NCBI RefSeq assembly: GCF_037154015.1
Contig: NZ_JBANRL010000001.1
Location: forward strand, 1,550,001-1,614,000
Source: Altererythrobacter aquiaggeris
Lineage (GTDB): Bacteria; Pseudomonadota; Alphaproteobacteria; Sphingomonadales; Sphingomonadaceae
Reading direction: 5' to 3'
Length of the DNA: 64,000 bases
Below, in pieces: positions 1-8,905 of this stretch. Each line of letters opens with the position of its first letter. Position 1 is the stretch's first letter. The notes under the pieces are model-generated. The model was not told the origin of the DNA, did not search any database, and worked only from the letters and a program-made list of their open reading frames with translations. The translations under genes and the position numbers were made by a program.

Positions 1-117
1 CAAATTCAGATAGCTTGGCGAGATGGACAACCTAGTCGCCATAGCGGCCTGTGTGAGGCTTTCACGGCGACGCAAACGCCGGATAGCGGCACCGGCCAGT
101 AATGATTTTTCGCTCAT
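1..117 (-). CDS. XRE-family transcriptional regulator (N-terminal part, runs off the window)
   Basis: Reading the minus strand from the ATG at 117 gives 39 residues before the window edge, beginning MSEKSLLAGAAIRRLRRRES and continuing into a helix-turn-helix with the phrase LSISPSYLNL. This N-terminus is typical of XRE regulators that carry a C-terminal ImmA/IrrE or short-chain-fatty-acid-sensing region, such as the RamB family controlling acetate and glyoxylate metabolism. The gene is divergent from aceA across a 177-base spacer, which supports a role as the aceA regulator. The C-terminal domain lies outside the window, so the subfamily is inferred. Confidence 0.8.
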   Translation of the reverse strand, partial: MSEKSLLAGAAIRRLRRRESLTQAAMATRLSISPSYLNL

Positions 118-294
118 GTCCTGTCAGCTCCATTGTAAATTTCTTTACATCTTTACACACGTTTTTAGATGGAACGACTGAAATAGACAATAAAGTTTGT
201 AAGTTTTTCTGTCAATTTAATGCTGCGACTGCGAAATAGCTTGGCAAGGCGGGCCGCCAAAAACTGGCAGCCAAACTGATTTCGGAGTTTTTCT
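118..294. promoter_or_regulatory. Divergent promoter region between XRE regulator and aceA, with palindromic candidate operator
   Basis: This AT-rich spacer holds a perfect 6+6 palindrome, tgtaaatttctttaca, at 134-149. A third tttaca copy lies at 152-157 and a related tttgtaag at 196-203. Repeated half-sites between a regulator and its likely target are what an XRE/RamB-like operator would look like. Binding is inferred; the repeats themselves are visible. Confidence 0.5.
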
Positions 295-1893
295 ATGTCC
301 TACCAGAGTAAAATCGACAAACTAGCAGGCACAATCAACGCGCAAGGTTCGCCCTGGAACGCAATCGACGCTGAAGCTGCCGCGCGGATGCAGTTGCAGA
401 ACCGGTTCAGCACCGGGCTCGATATCGCGCGCTATACGGCGCAAATCATGCGTGACGACATGGAAGCCTATGACCACGATCCCGCCAATTACACGCAGTC
501 GCTGGGTTGCTGGCACGGGTTTATCGCGCAGCAAAAGATGATTTCCATCAAGAAGCATTTTGGCAGCACCAAACAACGCTATCTGTATTTGTCCGGCTGG
601 ATGATTGCAGCGCTGCGTAGCGAGTTTGGCCCCCTTCCCGACCAGTCCATGCACGAAAAAACCAGCGTCCCCGCCCTGATTGAAGAGATTTACACCTTCC
701 TCAAACAGGCTGACGCCCGCGAACTTGGCGGAATGTTCCGCGATCTGGATGCGGCGCGCGAGAGCGGCGATGAAGTAGAGGCGAAGCGTATCGAAACCGC
801 GATCGACAATTACGAGACACACGTTGTCCCGATTATCGCTGACATCGATGCCGGTTTCGGTAACGCCGAGGCGACTTATCTTCTCGCCAAGAAGATGATC
901 GAAGCGGGTGCCTGCGCGTTGCAAATCGAAAACCAGGTTTCCGATGAAAAGCAATGCGGCCATCAGGACGGTAAGGTTACCGTTCCCCACGAGGATTTTC
1001 TGCAGAAAATCCGCGCAATCCGTTATGCATTCCTCGAACTGGGCGTCGAAGACGGCATCATCGTCGCCAGAACCGACTCGCTTGGCGCAGGCCTGACGAA
1101 ACAAATTGCGGTCACCAAAGAAGCCGGAGATCTGGGCGACCAGTATAACAGCTTTCTTGATTGCGAGGAGGTGGACCCTGCCAATATGCACAATGGCGAC
1201 GTGTTCCTCAGCCGCGAGGGCAAATTGCTGCGCCCCAGGCGTCTGCCGTCCAACCTGTTCCAGTTCCGCAGCGGAACCGGCGAAGACCGCTGCGTGCTGG
1301 ACAGCATCACCTCGCTCCAGAACGGTGCGGATCTGTTGTGGATTGAGACCGAGAAGCCGCATATCGGACAGATTGGCGGCATGGTTGACCGTATCCGCGA
1401 GGTTATTCCTAATGCAAAGCTGGTGTATAATAATTCGCCAAGTTTCAACTGGACGCTCAACTTCCGCCAGCAGGTTTACGATGCATGGGAAGCGGACGGC
1501 CGCGATCTGACGTCCTATGACCGTGCGGGCCTGATGAGCGTGGATTACGATGCAACCGATCTGGCGCAGGAAGCGGATGAAAAAATCCGCACGTTCCAAC
1601 GTGATGCCGCAGCACAGGCGGGCATATTCCACCATCTGATCACTCTGCCGACATACCACACCGCTGCGCTCAGCACCGACAACCTCGCCAAGGAATATTT
1701 CGGAGACGAAGGCATGCTTGGCTATGTCAAGGGTGTCCAGCGCAAGGAAATCCGTGAAGGGATTGCTTGCGTCAGGCACCAGAATATGTCGGGTAGCGAC
1801 ATTGGTGACGACCACAAGGAATCGTTTGCCGGTGAAGCAGCACTGAAGGCCGGTGGCTCGAACAATACCATGAACCAGTTCGCTGCTGCGTGA
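295..1893 (+). CDS. aceA: Isocitrate lyase, long (about 530-residue) type
   Basis: Isocitrate lyase splits isocitrate into glyoxylate and succinate in the glyoxylate shunt, allowing growth on acetate or fatty acids. The 532-residue protein has the active-site phrase KQCGHQDGK with the catalytic Cys at about residue 221, followed by VTVPHEDF and IVARTDSLGAG. The length and the KQCGH spelling (rather than KKCGH) match the long proteobacterial subfamily found for example in Pseudomonas, which carries an insertion after the catalytic loop. The start is an ATG about 10 bases after a ggag sequence. It lies opposite an XRE regulator and is followed 23 bases later by a small ORF that probably shares its transcript. 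Confidence 0.95.
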   Translation: MSYQSKIDKLAGTINAQGSPWNAIDAEAAARMQLQNRFSTGLDIARYTAQIMRDDMEAYDHDPANYTQSLGCWHGFIAQQKMISIKKHFGSTKQRYLYLSGWMIAALRSEFGPLPDQSMHEKTSVPALIEEIYTFLKQADARELGGMFRDLDAARESGDEVEAKRIETAIDNYETHVVPIIADIDAGFGNAEATYLLAKKMIEAGACALQIENQVSDEKQCGHQDGKVTVPHEDFLQKIRAIRYAFLELGVEDGIIVARTDSLGAGLTKQIAVTKEAGDLGDQYNSFLDCEEVDPANMHNGDVFLSREGKLLRPRRLPSNLFQFRSGTGEDRCVLDSITSLQNGADLLWIETEKPHIGQIGGMVDRIREVIPNAKLVYNNSPSFNWTLNFRQQVYDAWEADGRDLTSYDRAGLMSVDYDATDLAQEADEKIRTFQRDAAAQAGIFHHLITLPTYHTAALSTDNLAKEYFGDEGMLGYVKGVQRKEIREGIACVRHQNMSGSDIGDDHKESFAGEAALKAGGSNNTMNQFAAA

Positions 1894-1916
1894 TCAATTG
1901 AAGCGGAGAGAATATC

Positions 1917-2105
1917 ATGACCGAAGAGACAAGCGAAACCAGCGGCACACCAAGCACCGAACCCAGTCGCGCGCGGGCACTGTTTTCCACCGCTGACCTT
2001 CGCCTGCTAAGAGCGGCATTGGCAACCCACGCAAAGGCTACCGAAGACCGCGAGGAGCTGGCAAAAATCAACTCTTTGCATCACCGGCTGGGCACCTATG
2101 CATAG
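1917..2105 (+). CDS. Small hypothetical protein downstream of aceA
   Basis: A 62-residue acidic protein with a Ser/Thr/Glu-rich disordered N-terminus (about 1-20) and a helical rest (LRLLRAALATHAKATEDREE). A good ribosome binding site, gcggagag, precedes the ATG. It lies 23 bases after aceA and just before a strong terminator, so it is probably cotranscribed with aceA. No family is recognised; a helical partner or regulatory peptide is only a guess. Confidence 0.7.
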   Translation: MTEETSETSGTPSTEPSRARALFSTADLRLLRAALATHAKATEDREELAKINSLHHRLGTYA

Positions 2106-2150
2106 CTGTTAGTCCGCCCGTTTTATAACTATCTCCTGGGGAGGAGATTT

Positions 2151-2190
2151 GGCCGCCGGATCGCATTACACGATCCGGCGGCCATTATTT
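2151..2190 (+). terminator. Rho-independent terminator of the aceA transcript
   Basis: Perfect 13-bp stem (ggccgccggatcg at 2151-2163 with cgatccggcggcc at 2171-2183), a 7-base loop and then attatttt. A weaker hairpin, atctcct/aggagat, lies just upstream at 2131-2148. Confidence 0.88.
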
Positions 2191-2255
2191 TGGTAACGCC
2201 GCGCTAACCATCCTCACGGTTGGCATAGTTAACATTTGCAAACTATGCCGACCCG

Positions 2256-2795
2256 ATGAGCAGGATCGCCAACGCAGTGGGCATAAAGCCCAACATGTAT
2301 CGCCATTTCGCTATTTTCACCGTCGCCGGCACACTGATGCTGGCATTTTTTGCTGATGGAGAAGGCCGGCAGGAAGTCGTCAGGCAAGTGGGCACCAAAA
2401 GCGATGCTCTGGCCCGCAAAGGCGATGAGATCGGCGATAAGGGGCGTGCCACGTTTACCAAGCCATTTACGGATCCTGATGCTTATTCGAACGGCGGCTT
2501 CGGGAGCGATGCAGGAAGCGACGGTTTCGGCTCGCCAATGGATAGTGCGGGGGGCGGTGCCGGCGAATCAAGCCTGATCCCGCCCGGTATCGCCGGCAGT
2601 GAGCGATATGTACCGGCATCTTATCGCCGTTACGGACTTACGGAAGAGGAATGGGCAGCATTGAGCGCCGATGAAAAGGCACAGATCATCAAGCTGGTCA
2701 CGGCAAGCAGGGCATCTGCACCCACCGCGCGGCAAATCGAATCATTGGCTGCAGCTTCGCGTGAACGTTCGCGCGCTACTTCGGGCGGGGAATAG
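2256..2795 (+). CDS. Hypothetical membrane-anchored protein
   Basis: 179 residues with one hydrophobic segment near the N-terminus (AIFTVAGTLMLAFFA, about 19-33). A Gly/Ser/Asp-rich flexible stretch follows (about 70-115), then a short C-terminal region with YRRYGLTEEEWAALSADEKA, a helical phrase that may bind a partner. No catalytic motif is visible. ATG at 2298 is an alternative start that would put the hydrophobic segment directly at the N-terminus. The gene stands alone between the aceA terminator and the convergent M20 amidohydrolase, only two bases from that gene's stop. Function unknown. Confidence 0.65.
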   Translation: MSRIANAVGIKPNMYRHFAIFTVAGTLMLAFFADGEGRQEVVRQVGTKSDALARKGDEIGDKGRATFTKPFTDPDAYSNGGFGSDAGSDGFGSPMDSAGGGAGESSLIPPGIAGSERYVPASYRRYGLTEEEWAALSADEKAQIIKLVTASRASAPTARQIESLAAASRERSRATSGGE

Positions 2796-2797
2796 GC

Positions 2798-4123
2798 CTA
2801 ACTGCCATCGGCGGGCATCAGATCGAGCGCAGCAACGGCCAGTGCTTCCGCCCCGGTTGCGATAACTGTTTCGGCATCCGGAGCCCAGAACGGACTGTGC
2901 AAGGACGGCAATACCGTGCCGTGCTTTTGTGCTGCCAGATATTCGTCCACAGGCGTCCCGCCGACCCAGAAAATCAGCGACTGTGTATCATCGGGTGACG
3001 CGCGTCTGAATTGCCCGAAGTCTTCGCCGCCCATCACCGCAGGCGCCTCGGTCACGCGCTGCAGCCCGAACCGCGAAGTGAAGCTGGCGGCCAGACGGGC
3101 GGATAATTCGGGATCGTTGTAGGTTGCCGGCGTGTAGGGCTCTATAACGGTGACGACAGGCATCAGTTCTTCCGGCAAGCCGGATGCGATCGCTTCACCA
3201 CGAGCGATACGTTTGATGCCATCCAGAAGCGTTTTGCGTGTTTCGTCACTGTAAGACCTGACGGTTAGCTGCAGCTTTGCCTCGTCAGAAATTATGTTGT
3301 GCTTAAACCCTGAATGAAAACTTCCCACGGTGACCACGACCGGGTCCTGCGCCGATATTTCGCGGCTGGCGAGGGTTTGCAACTTCATCACGATCGAACT
3401 GGCCAACACAATCGGATCGCGGGTCGTGTGCGGCCGCGCGCCATGCCCACCGATGCCCTTAACCGTAATGTCCACACTGTCCACGTTCGCCAAAGCAAAC
3501 CCGGGCGAATATGCGACCTGCCCCGCTGGCACGCCTGCTGCATCGTGAAAGGCCACCACATAATCAGGTTTGGGGAACCGGGTGAACAAGCCATCTGCAA
3601 GCATCGCCAGAGCGCCCTCGCCCAACTCTTCGGCAGGCTGCGCAATCAACACCAGCGTGCCCGACCACTGGTCCTTATGCCGCGTTAAAAGCTGTGCCGC
3701 ACCGATCAACCCGGCCATATGCGTATCATGGCCGCAAGCATGCATGACCCCCGTTTCCATGCCTGATGCCGGCGTTGCCACGCGCCGCGATGCATAATCA
3801 AGGCCGGTCTTTTCAACCAGCGGAAGGCCGTCCATATCGGCCCGCAACATCACTGTCGGACCCGCGCCGTTTCGCATCACGCCGACAACGCCCGTTTTGC
3901 CCACTTGTTCGGTAACTTCAAAGCCGAGAGTGCGAAACCGGGCCGCCATCTTGGCGGCGGTTTCAACTTCCTCGAAACTGAGTTCGGGGTTCGCGTGGAG
4001 ATCGCGGTAAAATTCCATCAGCGCGGGCATATCGCCTGCCAAACCGTCGCTTAGATCGTCTGCCTGCGCCGGGGATGCAAAGCCGCAAAAGAGCGCGGCA
4101 ACCAGGAAAGATTTGCTTGGCAT
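2798..4123 (-). CDS. Exported M20-family amidohydrolase (hippurate hydrolase/IAA-amino-acid hydrolase-like)
   Basis: The 441-residue protein starts with a signal peptide (MPSKSFLVAALFCGFASPAQA) and continues as an M20D metallopeptidase-type amidohydrolase. Visible motifs are LHANPELSFEE, the metal-binding HACGHDTHMA, and QPAEELGEGA with the catalytic glutamate. A dimerisation lid domain occupies the middle and GGEDF lies near the C-terminus. The family removes acyl groups from N-acyl amino acids or cleaves peptides; the substrate cannot be told here. A good agg-agg type site precedes the ATG. It lies 40 bases downstream of the SLC13-type permease on the same strand, suggesting uptake and hydrolysis of related substrates. 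Confidence 0.88.
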   Translation of the reverse strand: MPSKSFLVAALFCGFASPAQADDLSDGLAGDMPALMEFYRDLHANPELSFEEVETAAKMAARFRTLGFEVTEQVGKTGVVGVMRNGAGPTVMLRADMDGLPLVEKTGLDYASRRVATPASGMETGVMHACGHDTHMAGLIGAAQLLTRHKDQWSGTLVLIAQPAEELGEGALAMLADGLFTRFPKPDYVVAFHDAAGVPAGQVAYSPGFALANVDSVDITVKGIGGHGARPHTTRDPIVLASSIVMKLQTLASREISAQDPVVVTVGSFHSGFKHNIISDEAKLQLTVRSYSDETRKTLLDGIKRIARGEAIASGLPEELMPVVTVIEPYTPATYNDPELSARLAASFTSRFGLQRVTEAPAVMGGEDFGQFRRASPDDTQSLIFWVGGTPVDEYLAAQKHGTVLPSLHSPFWAPDAETVIATGAEALAVAALDLMPADGS

Positions 4124-4163
4124 TGGTCAGCTCCTGCCCTTGGGTAACTACACGCTAGCCCGC

Positions 4164-5975
4164 TTACATTCCGTATGTGATCACCAGCAAGAACGATAGC
4201 GTGGTGACCATTATCAAGACCAGCGGGACGCCCGTTCGGATGTAATCGCGGAATTCATAACTGCCCTCAGACATAATCATCATGTTTGTCTGATAAGCGA
4301 TCGGAGTGGCGTAACAAAGGTTGCAGCCAAACAGCACCGCCAGAATCAGCGGCTCTGCCGGCAGACCCAGTTGTTGTGCGACACTGAAGGCAATTGGTGT
4401 GCCGACGGTCGCGGCAGTGGCATTAGACGCAAAATTGGTCAGAATTGTCACGAACAGCATGATCGCGGCCAGCACCGCTGCTGGTGCGAGATACTGCAAT
4501 CCAAAAGCAAGCAGCTGGCCCAGCCAGTCGGCAGCGCCGCTTTCGTCGATAATCCGGCCCAGGGCGATACTCGCGGCAATCAGTACGATAACCTGCGCCG
4601 ATAAAGCCCGCCCTACCCGGTCAAATTTCACGCAGCCGGTAACAAACATCAAGATCGCGCCGCCCAGTGCAGCAATTGCAATCGGGAAAATTCCGACCGA
4701 TGCCAGACCGACACTTGCCCCCATGATGACAGCAGCCAGCACGGCTTTGGACCGGCGCGGGACTTCCCTTGCGCCTTCCAGCATCAGCAACCCATCCGCG
4801 CGCGCAAACCGCTGGAGATCGTCAGGCAGACCCATGACCAGCAGCACATCCCCTTCCGCGAAGTGCAAATCCCCGTCATCGGAATAGCGTTCCTGCCGGC
4901 CAAACAGTTTTTCCGGACGATGGATGCCCAGCACCGCAACACCGTACAGATCGCCGATACCACTGGTGGGCAACGTCCGGTCCAGCAATCGGGAATCTGC
5001 GGTTACCGCCATTTCGACGACGACAGTGTCCTGCCTGGTTTCGCGCGAGCGGTCACTGATCCGTTGGATTACCCAGTCAGGTGCGACCTCACCCTGCAAA
5101 ATGCGCATGGCATTTTCCAGATCTTCATGTGTGCCTGAAACATCGAACCGCTGGTTCGGCTGCAAATGACTGGTGGGCGCATTGTGAAATGTAATATCGT
5201 CGGGCAGCCGCTTCATGATATCGACCAGCAACTGGCCCGTCAGCGGACTGTCCGAAGACACCCGCAGCCTCGCGCGGAACCGACGCTCCGTGTGGTCTTT
5301 CTCGACCCGGTTATCGCCCAGCAGGCGCGGCATGACCAGCCACACATAGGGCAGCGCAACCAGACCGGCGATCAGGACAATCGGCGTGTAGTGAAATACG
5401 CCCATGCGCGGCATACCCAGATCGACTGCGATCGATACCACCAGAATATTGGTGGACGTCCCGATGGTGGTTGCCAATCCGCCGAGGAGCGACGCCGCAT
5501 TCAACGGCATGAGGGTCTTGGAAGCCGGTAATGCCCCGCGAGCGGCCAGCGCCACGAAAATCGGCATGAGCAGGACGAGCACCGGCGTATTGTTGACACC
5601 CATCGAAAGAACGAACGCAATCAGCAGCGATACCAGCAAGCCGAGTTGCAGATTGATCTTGAAAACGGTTTCCAGAAATCTCGCAGCAGGCTCCAGCGCG
5701 CCGGTGACCACCAGTCCGCGGCCCATAATCATGAGCGCGCAAATGGTGATCAGCGCGTGATGACCAAATCCGGAAAAGGCTAGAGCCAGTCCGTCCGTAG
5801 GCTGCGTGCCTGCCAAGGGGAGAAAATACAGCCCCACTGCAATCACCGCGATAATCAGCAACGAAATGATTTCGATCGAGAGGCGGCCGCGCGCAAAACC
5901 GATGAACATCGCGACCGTAACAGCCATAGCGGCCATCGCGTGGTAAGATGGCAGTCCTGGCAGCATAGCGTTCAC
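4164..5975 (-). CDS. SLC13/DASS-type permease with central TrkA-C (RCK) domains
   Basis: The 603-residue protein has hydrophobic helices at both ends (about 10-215 and 400-603) around a soluble centre of about 180 residues. That centre looks like two TrkA-C domains (for example LFGRQERYSDDGDLHFAEGD). Family signatures are NNTPVLVLLMP with GTSTN in the first half, and TNFASNATAATVGTPIA in the second. These transporters carry dicarboxylates, sulfate or other anions with sodium or protons; the substrate is unknown. The longest reading frame starts at GTG 5975. ATG at 5966 (MLPGLPS) is an equally plausible start. It is upstream of, and likely cotranscribed with, the M20 amidohydrolase. Confidence 0.85.
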   Translation of the reverse strand: MNAMLPGLPSYHAMAAMAVTVAMFIGFARGRLSIEIISLLIIAVIAVGLYFLPLAGTQPTDGLALAFSGFGHHALITICALMIMGRGLVVTGALEPAARFLETVFKINLQLGLLVSLLIAFVLSMGVNNTPVLVLLMPIFVALAARGALPASKTLMPLNAASLLGGLATTIGTSTNILVVSIAVDLGMPRMGVFHYTPIVLIAGLVALPYVWLVMPRLLGDNRVEKDHTERRFRARLRVSSDSPLTGQLLVDIMKRLPDDITFHNAPTSHLQPNQRFDVSGTHEDLENAMRILQGEVAPDWVIQRISDRSRETRQDTVVVEMAVTADSRLLDRTLPTSGIGDLYGVAVLGIHRPEKLFGRQERYSDDGDLHFAEGDVLLVMGLPDDLQRFARADGLLMLEGAREVPRRSKAVLAAVIMGASVGLASVGIFPIAIAALGGAILMFVTGCVKFDRVGRALSAQVIVLIAASIALGRIIDESGAADWLGQLLAFGLQYLAPAAVLAAIMLFVTILTNFASNATAATVGTPIAFSVAQQLGLPAEPLILAVLFGCNLCYATPIAYQTNMMIMSEGSYEFRDYIRTGVPLVLIMVTTLSFLLVITYGM

Positions 5976-6126
5976 AAGCAGAGCCCTAGCAGCGCATTCA
6001 CCATCAGGCGAGTGAGTTTCTGTGCACAGCCGCTAACCCGCAAATTGGCCGAAGGGCCGCTGGCCGCGTGTTGCGTGCAGGCGAAATCCCGAACGATCCT
6101 TGGCCCTATTCGTCGTTCTGCAAATC

Positions 6127-6211
6127 TGGTGCCCCTGGCCGGAGTCGAACCGGCACTCCGTTAGGAACTCGATTTTGAGTCGAGCGCGTCTACCAATTCC
6201 ACCACAGGGGC
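6127..6211 (-). tRNA. tRNA-Leu (anticodon CAA)
   Basis: On the minus strand the acceptor arms GCCCCTG and CAGGGGC pair perfectly. The anticodon stem ctcga/tcgag encloses the loop ctcaaaa, giving anticodon CAA for the UUG codon. A long variable arm typical of tRNA-Leu is present, and the CCA end is encoded (tgg at 6127-6129 on the plus strand). Confidence 0.96.
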
Positions 6212-6293
6212 CCCTGAAATTCTGCCGAAGCAAAAGCTGGTAAGGCAAGACACGCGGGCCGATTAGCGCCGAGTGTCCCGCTGGGCAAGCCCG

Positions 6294-7124
6294 TTACTTG
6301 TTTGCTTCCTTCAGCGATGTCGTAATGATCTTGTGAAGGCGCGAATGCAGCGCATCGTTGCCGGCAATCACTTGCGTGTCACAGATCGGCTGCGAACGGC
6401 CGCGGTAGTCGGTTACAAACCCGCCCGCTTCGCGGATAAGCAAGCCGCCAGCAGCCGTGTCCCACGGGTTGAGATCGCTCTCCCAGAATGCGTCGAAGCG
6501 CCCCGCCGCGACCCAGGCCATATCGAGCGACGCTGCGCCAAACCGGCGGATGCCTGCAACTTCGGGACCGACGGCCGCAAAAATAGCCGACCATTCAGCG
6601 AAATTGCCATGTCCCTGATACGGAATACCCGTCGCAATCAGCGCATCGGACATCCGGTTTCGGACCGAGCAACGCAGCCGCGCATCCTGCAACCACGCAC
6701 CGCGCGATTTTTCCGCCCAGAAAGTCTCGTCCGTGACCGGATTATAGACCACTGCAGCAATAACATCGCCCCAGCCCTTGCCGTCCAGCCGCGGCTCTTG
6801 CGCCGCAATTGAAATAGCGAAGTGCGGGATCCCGTGGAGAAAGTTGCTTGTGCCGTCGAGCGGATCGATAACCCAGCGAGGTTTCGTCGGATCGCCTTCG
6901 ATCGTGCCGCCTTCTTCAAGCTCGAAACCCCAGTCAGGGCGTGCAACCAGCAATTCGTCGTACAGCGTGCGTTCGGAAACCTGATCGGCTTTCGATACGA
7001 AGTCTGCCGGACCCTTGCGGCTCACTTGCAGATGTTCGACTTCGCCAAAATCGCGGCGCAGTCGGTTGCCTGCCTTACGCGCTGCGCGTTCCATGACGCG
7101 AATAACTCCGGAAATCTGTGACAT
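6294..7124 (-). CDS. suhB: Inositol monophosphatase family protein (SuhB-like)
   Basis: 276 residues with the family's metal-binding motifs: ELEEGG, IDPLDGTSNFLHG and the C-terminal WDTAAGGLLIREAGG. These are Mg-dependent, Li-sensitive phosphatases of inositol phosphates and related compounds; bacterial SuhB also has roles in transcription of rRNA. The first motif reads EEGG where many family members have EES or EEG-S, a mild variation. It starts 8 bases after efp on the same strand and so is probably translated from the efp mRNA. The precise substrate is not determined. Confidence 0.88.
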   Translation of the reverse strand: MSQISGVIRVMERAARKAGNRLRRDFGEVEHLQVSRKGPADFVSKADQVSERTLYDELLVARPDWGFELEEGGTIEGDPTKPRWVIDPLDGTSNFLHGIPHFAISIAAQEPRLDGKGWGDVIAAVVYNPVTDETFWAEKSRGAWLQDARLRCSVRNRMSDALIATGIPYQGHGNFAEWSAIFAAVGPEVAGIRRFGAASLDMAWVAAGRFDAFWESDLNPWDTAAGGLLIREAGGFVTDYRGRSQPICDTQVIAGNDALHSRLHKIITTSLKEANK

Positions 7125-7132
7125 GATACCGC

Positions 7133-7696
7133 TCAGTTAGCCTTGCCGACATATGTGCGTTCGTACACATCAACGATGATGCGTGTCCCGCTTTCGATAT
7201 GCGGCGGTACCATCACGCGAACGCCGTTCTCGAGGACGGCAGGTTTGTAGCTCGAGCTTGCCGTTTGCCCTTTCACAACCGCATCTGCTTCGGTGATTGT
7301 GGCTTCGACCTGATCCGGTAGCGCGACACTGATCGGTTTGTCGTTATACATTTCCAGCGTGACATCCATACCGTCCGTCAGAAATGCCGCTGCATCGCCA
7401 AGCAAATCGGTCGGCAGCTGAATTTGCTCGTAATTATCCTTGTCCATAAAGATCAGGTTGGCATCTTCGGCATACAGGAACTGGAATTCCTTGGTATCCA
7501 GATGCACTTTTTCGACCGTGTCGGCGCTACGATAGCGGACGTTGGTCTTGCGGCCATCGACGAGGTTTTTCATCTCGACCTGCATATAGGCACCGCCCTT
7601 GCCCGGCTGGGTATGCTGGATTTTTCCCACTTTCCAGATGCCCGTTTCATACTCGATGATGTTGCCGGGACGGATGTCCACGCCGCTGATTTTCAT
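7133..7696 (-). CDS. efp: Elongation factor P
   Basis: EF-P relieves ribosome stalling at consecutive prolines. The 187-residue protein has the usual three beta-barrel layout. The N-terminal KOW-like domain carries the loop [10 protein letters not shown], whose Lys is the site that is beta-lysylated in many proteobacteria. The C-terminal signature [18 protein letters not shown] is also clear. It is first gene of a pair with the IMPase gene. GC-rich inverted repeats occur in its leader (about 7715-7770), but no known riboswitch is recognised. Confidence 0.96.
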   Translation of the reverse strand: MKISGVDIRPGNIIEYETGIWKVGKIQHTQPGKGGAYMQVEMKNLVDGRKTNVRYRSADTVEKVHLDTKEFQFLYAEDANLIFMDKDNYEQIQLPTDLLGDAAAFLTDGMDVTLEMYNDKPISVALPDQVEATITEADAVVKGQTASSSYKPAVLENGVRVMVPPHIESGTRIIVDVYERTYVGKAN

Positions 7697-7852
7697 GGCT
7701 TAGCCTTCAATGTCAAAGAATGCGGGGAATAACCCGCCTGCGCGCGGGCCTTTAGCGTCTGCATGGCCCGCGGGCAAGCATCGCTGCTCCCCCCGGCCGC
7801 CAATAACTGGAAATTCACCCGTCAGATGCTATATACGGTCACGGAACGACAA

Positions 7853-8212
7853 ATGATCGGAAAATCAATTCTTACACTCGCGGCAATCGCTGCGCTTACC
7901 GGTCCGGTCACAGCCGGATCGGGCGATACGCTCGCGACATTGCCGCGCGGCAGCTATGGCTGCGAATTGCCGGGCAATGCTGCCGGGCCTGCCGGTATCC
8001 CGGTGGATGAAATGAGTTTCAAGATCGAGAACGCGTCGAGCTACAATTCGGCGCGGGGAAGCGGGACCTACCTGCTGACGGGGCGGACCGTACGAATGAC
8101 CAGCGGCCCGTTACGCGGGCTCAAATTCGACCGGGTTGGCCGGACGATGCTTCGCGAAATAACCGAAGACGGCACACCCGGGCGGATGCGCTGCGTGCTT
8201 TACGGCCGCTGA
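7853..8212 (+). CDS. Small exported protein of unknown function
   Basis: From the ATG at 7853 the protein has 119 residues and opens with a signal peptide (MIGKSILTLAAIAALTGPVTAG). The mature part is small and beta-rich, with ASSYNSARGSGTYLLTGRTV and two Cys residues (YGCELP and MRCVLYG) that could form a disulfide. A longer frame from 7763 exists but would bury the signal peptide, so 7853 is preferred. The 3' end overlaps the convergent M23 peptidase gene by 13 bases. The family is often annotated only as hypothetical in sphingomonads. Confidence 0.75.
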   Translation: MIGKSILTLAAIAALTGPVTAGSGDTLATLPRGSYGCELPGNAAGPAGIPVDEMSFKIENASSYNSARGSGTYLLTGRTVRMTSGPLRGLKFDRVGRTMLREITEDGTPGRMRCVLYGR

Positions 8213-8904
8213 CCGGTACCCGTGAGCAAGGGATAAGGATTGATTGCGGTTGTCGGCTCCCACCATTTTGCATCGGGGGTGGTTCTAAGAATGGCAAAAT
8301 GCAAATGCGGCGACGCGGGATCCGCGTTACCGCTGCTTCCCACCGTACCCAGCCGCTGTCCGCGCCTGACGCGCTGCCCTTCTTTCAGTCCATCGGCATA
8401 GTCGCCCATATGCGCGTAATAATGGATCGTCTTGCGATCGGGGGAGCGCACATATAACGTTTTACCTCCCGCTTCGCTGAGAAAAATCTTTTCGATTTCG
8501 CCAGGGCCGGCGGCAATTACGGTTGTTCCCTCTTCGGCCATGATATCCAGCGCTTCGTGCAGCCGCGTTGCATCACCGCGCTGGTCGGTGAACGTATTTT
8601 GCAGATCGGCAGGCCTAACATTCAACACCGGTACAACCAGTTGATCGGTTTCGGCTGCATCGGGTTTCAAAACTTCATTGCTGTCCAGCGGCCCTTGCTC
8701 CGCTCCGCCGCGGGGCGGCGATGTGGCAATCTTGTTTGCAGAATCCGCGCCGGTCGCCGTCGTGGCTTCCGCCTCGGTGGCCTCGGCGGCTTTTTGATCA
8801 TCCGCATACCGCATGAAACTTCCGCCGCCCACAATCCAGGCAGCGGAAGTCAATGTGGCGGTTGCCACGATTGTCACGATGCGTTCTGCAAATTTTAACG
8901 CCAT
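8200..8904 (-). CDS. M23 family metallopeptidase (LytM-like, membrane-anchored)
   Basis: Starting at ATG 8904 the protein has 234 residues. An N-terminal membrane segment (about 10-30) and an Ala/Glu/Thr-rich linker precede the M23 domain. The zinc ligands are visible as LHEALD (His and Asp of HxxxD) and PHLHFAIL (HxH). Such enzymes cleave, or regulate cleavage of, peptidoglycan cross-links in the periplasm. Its start lies one base beyond the stop of the L,D-transpeptidase gene, so the two are cotranscribed and probably translationally coupled. A longer frame to 8964 would begin inside the transpeptidase gene and lacks support. Confidence 0.9.
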   Translation of the reverse strand: MALKFAERIVTIVATATLTSAAWIVGGGSFMRYADDQKAAEATEAEATTATGADSANKIATSPPRGGAEQGPLDSNEVLKPDAAETDQLVVPVLNVRPADLQNTFTDQRGDATRLHEALDIMAEEGTTVIAAGPGEIEKIFLSEAGGKTLYVRSPDRKTIHYYAHMGDYADGLKEGQRVRRGQRLGTVGSSGNADPASPHLHFAILRTTPDAKWWEPTTAINPYPLLTGTGQRP

Positions 8905-8905
8905 A

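Noticed and set aside
322-1815. 497-codon open frame on the minus strand inside aceA
   Set aside because: It is the antisense shadow of a high-GC gene. The plus-strand protein has the isocitrate lyase motifs, and the antisense peptide has no domain character.
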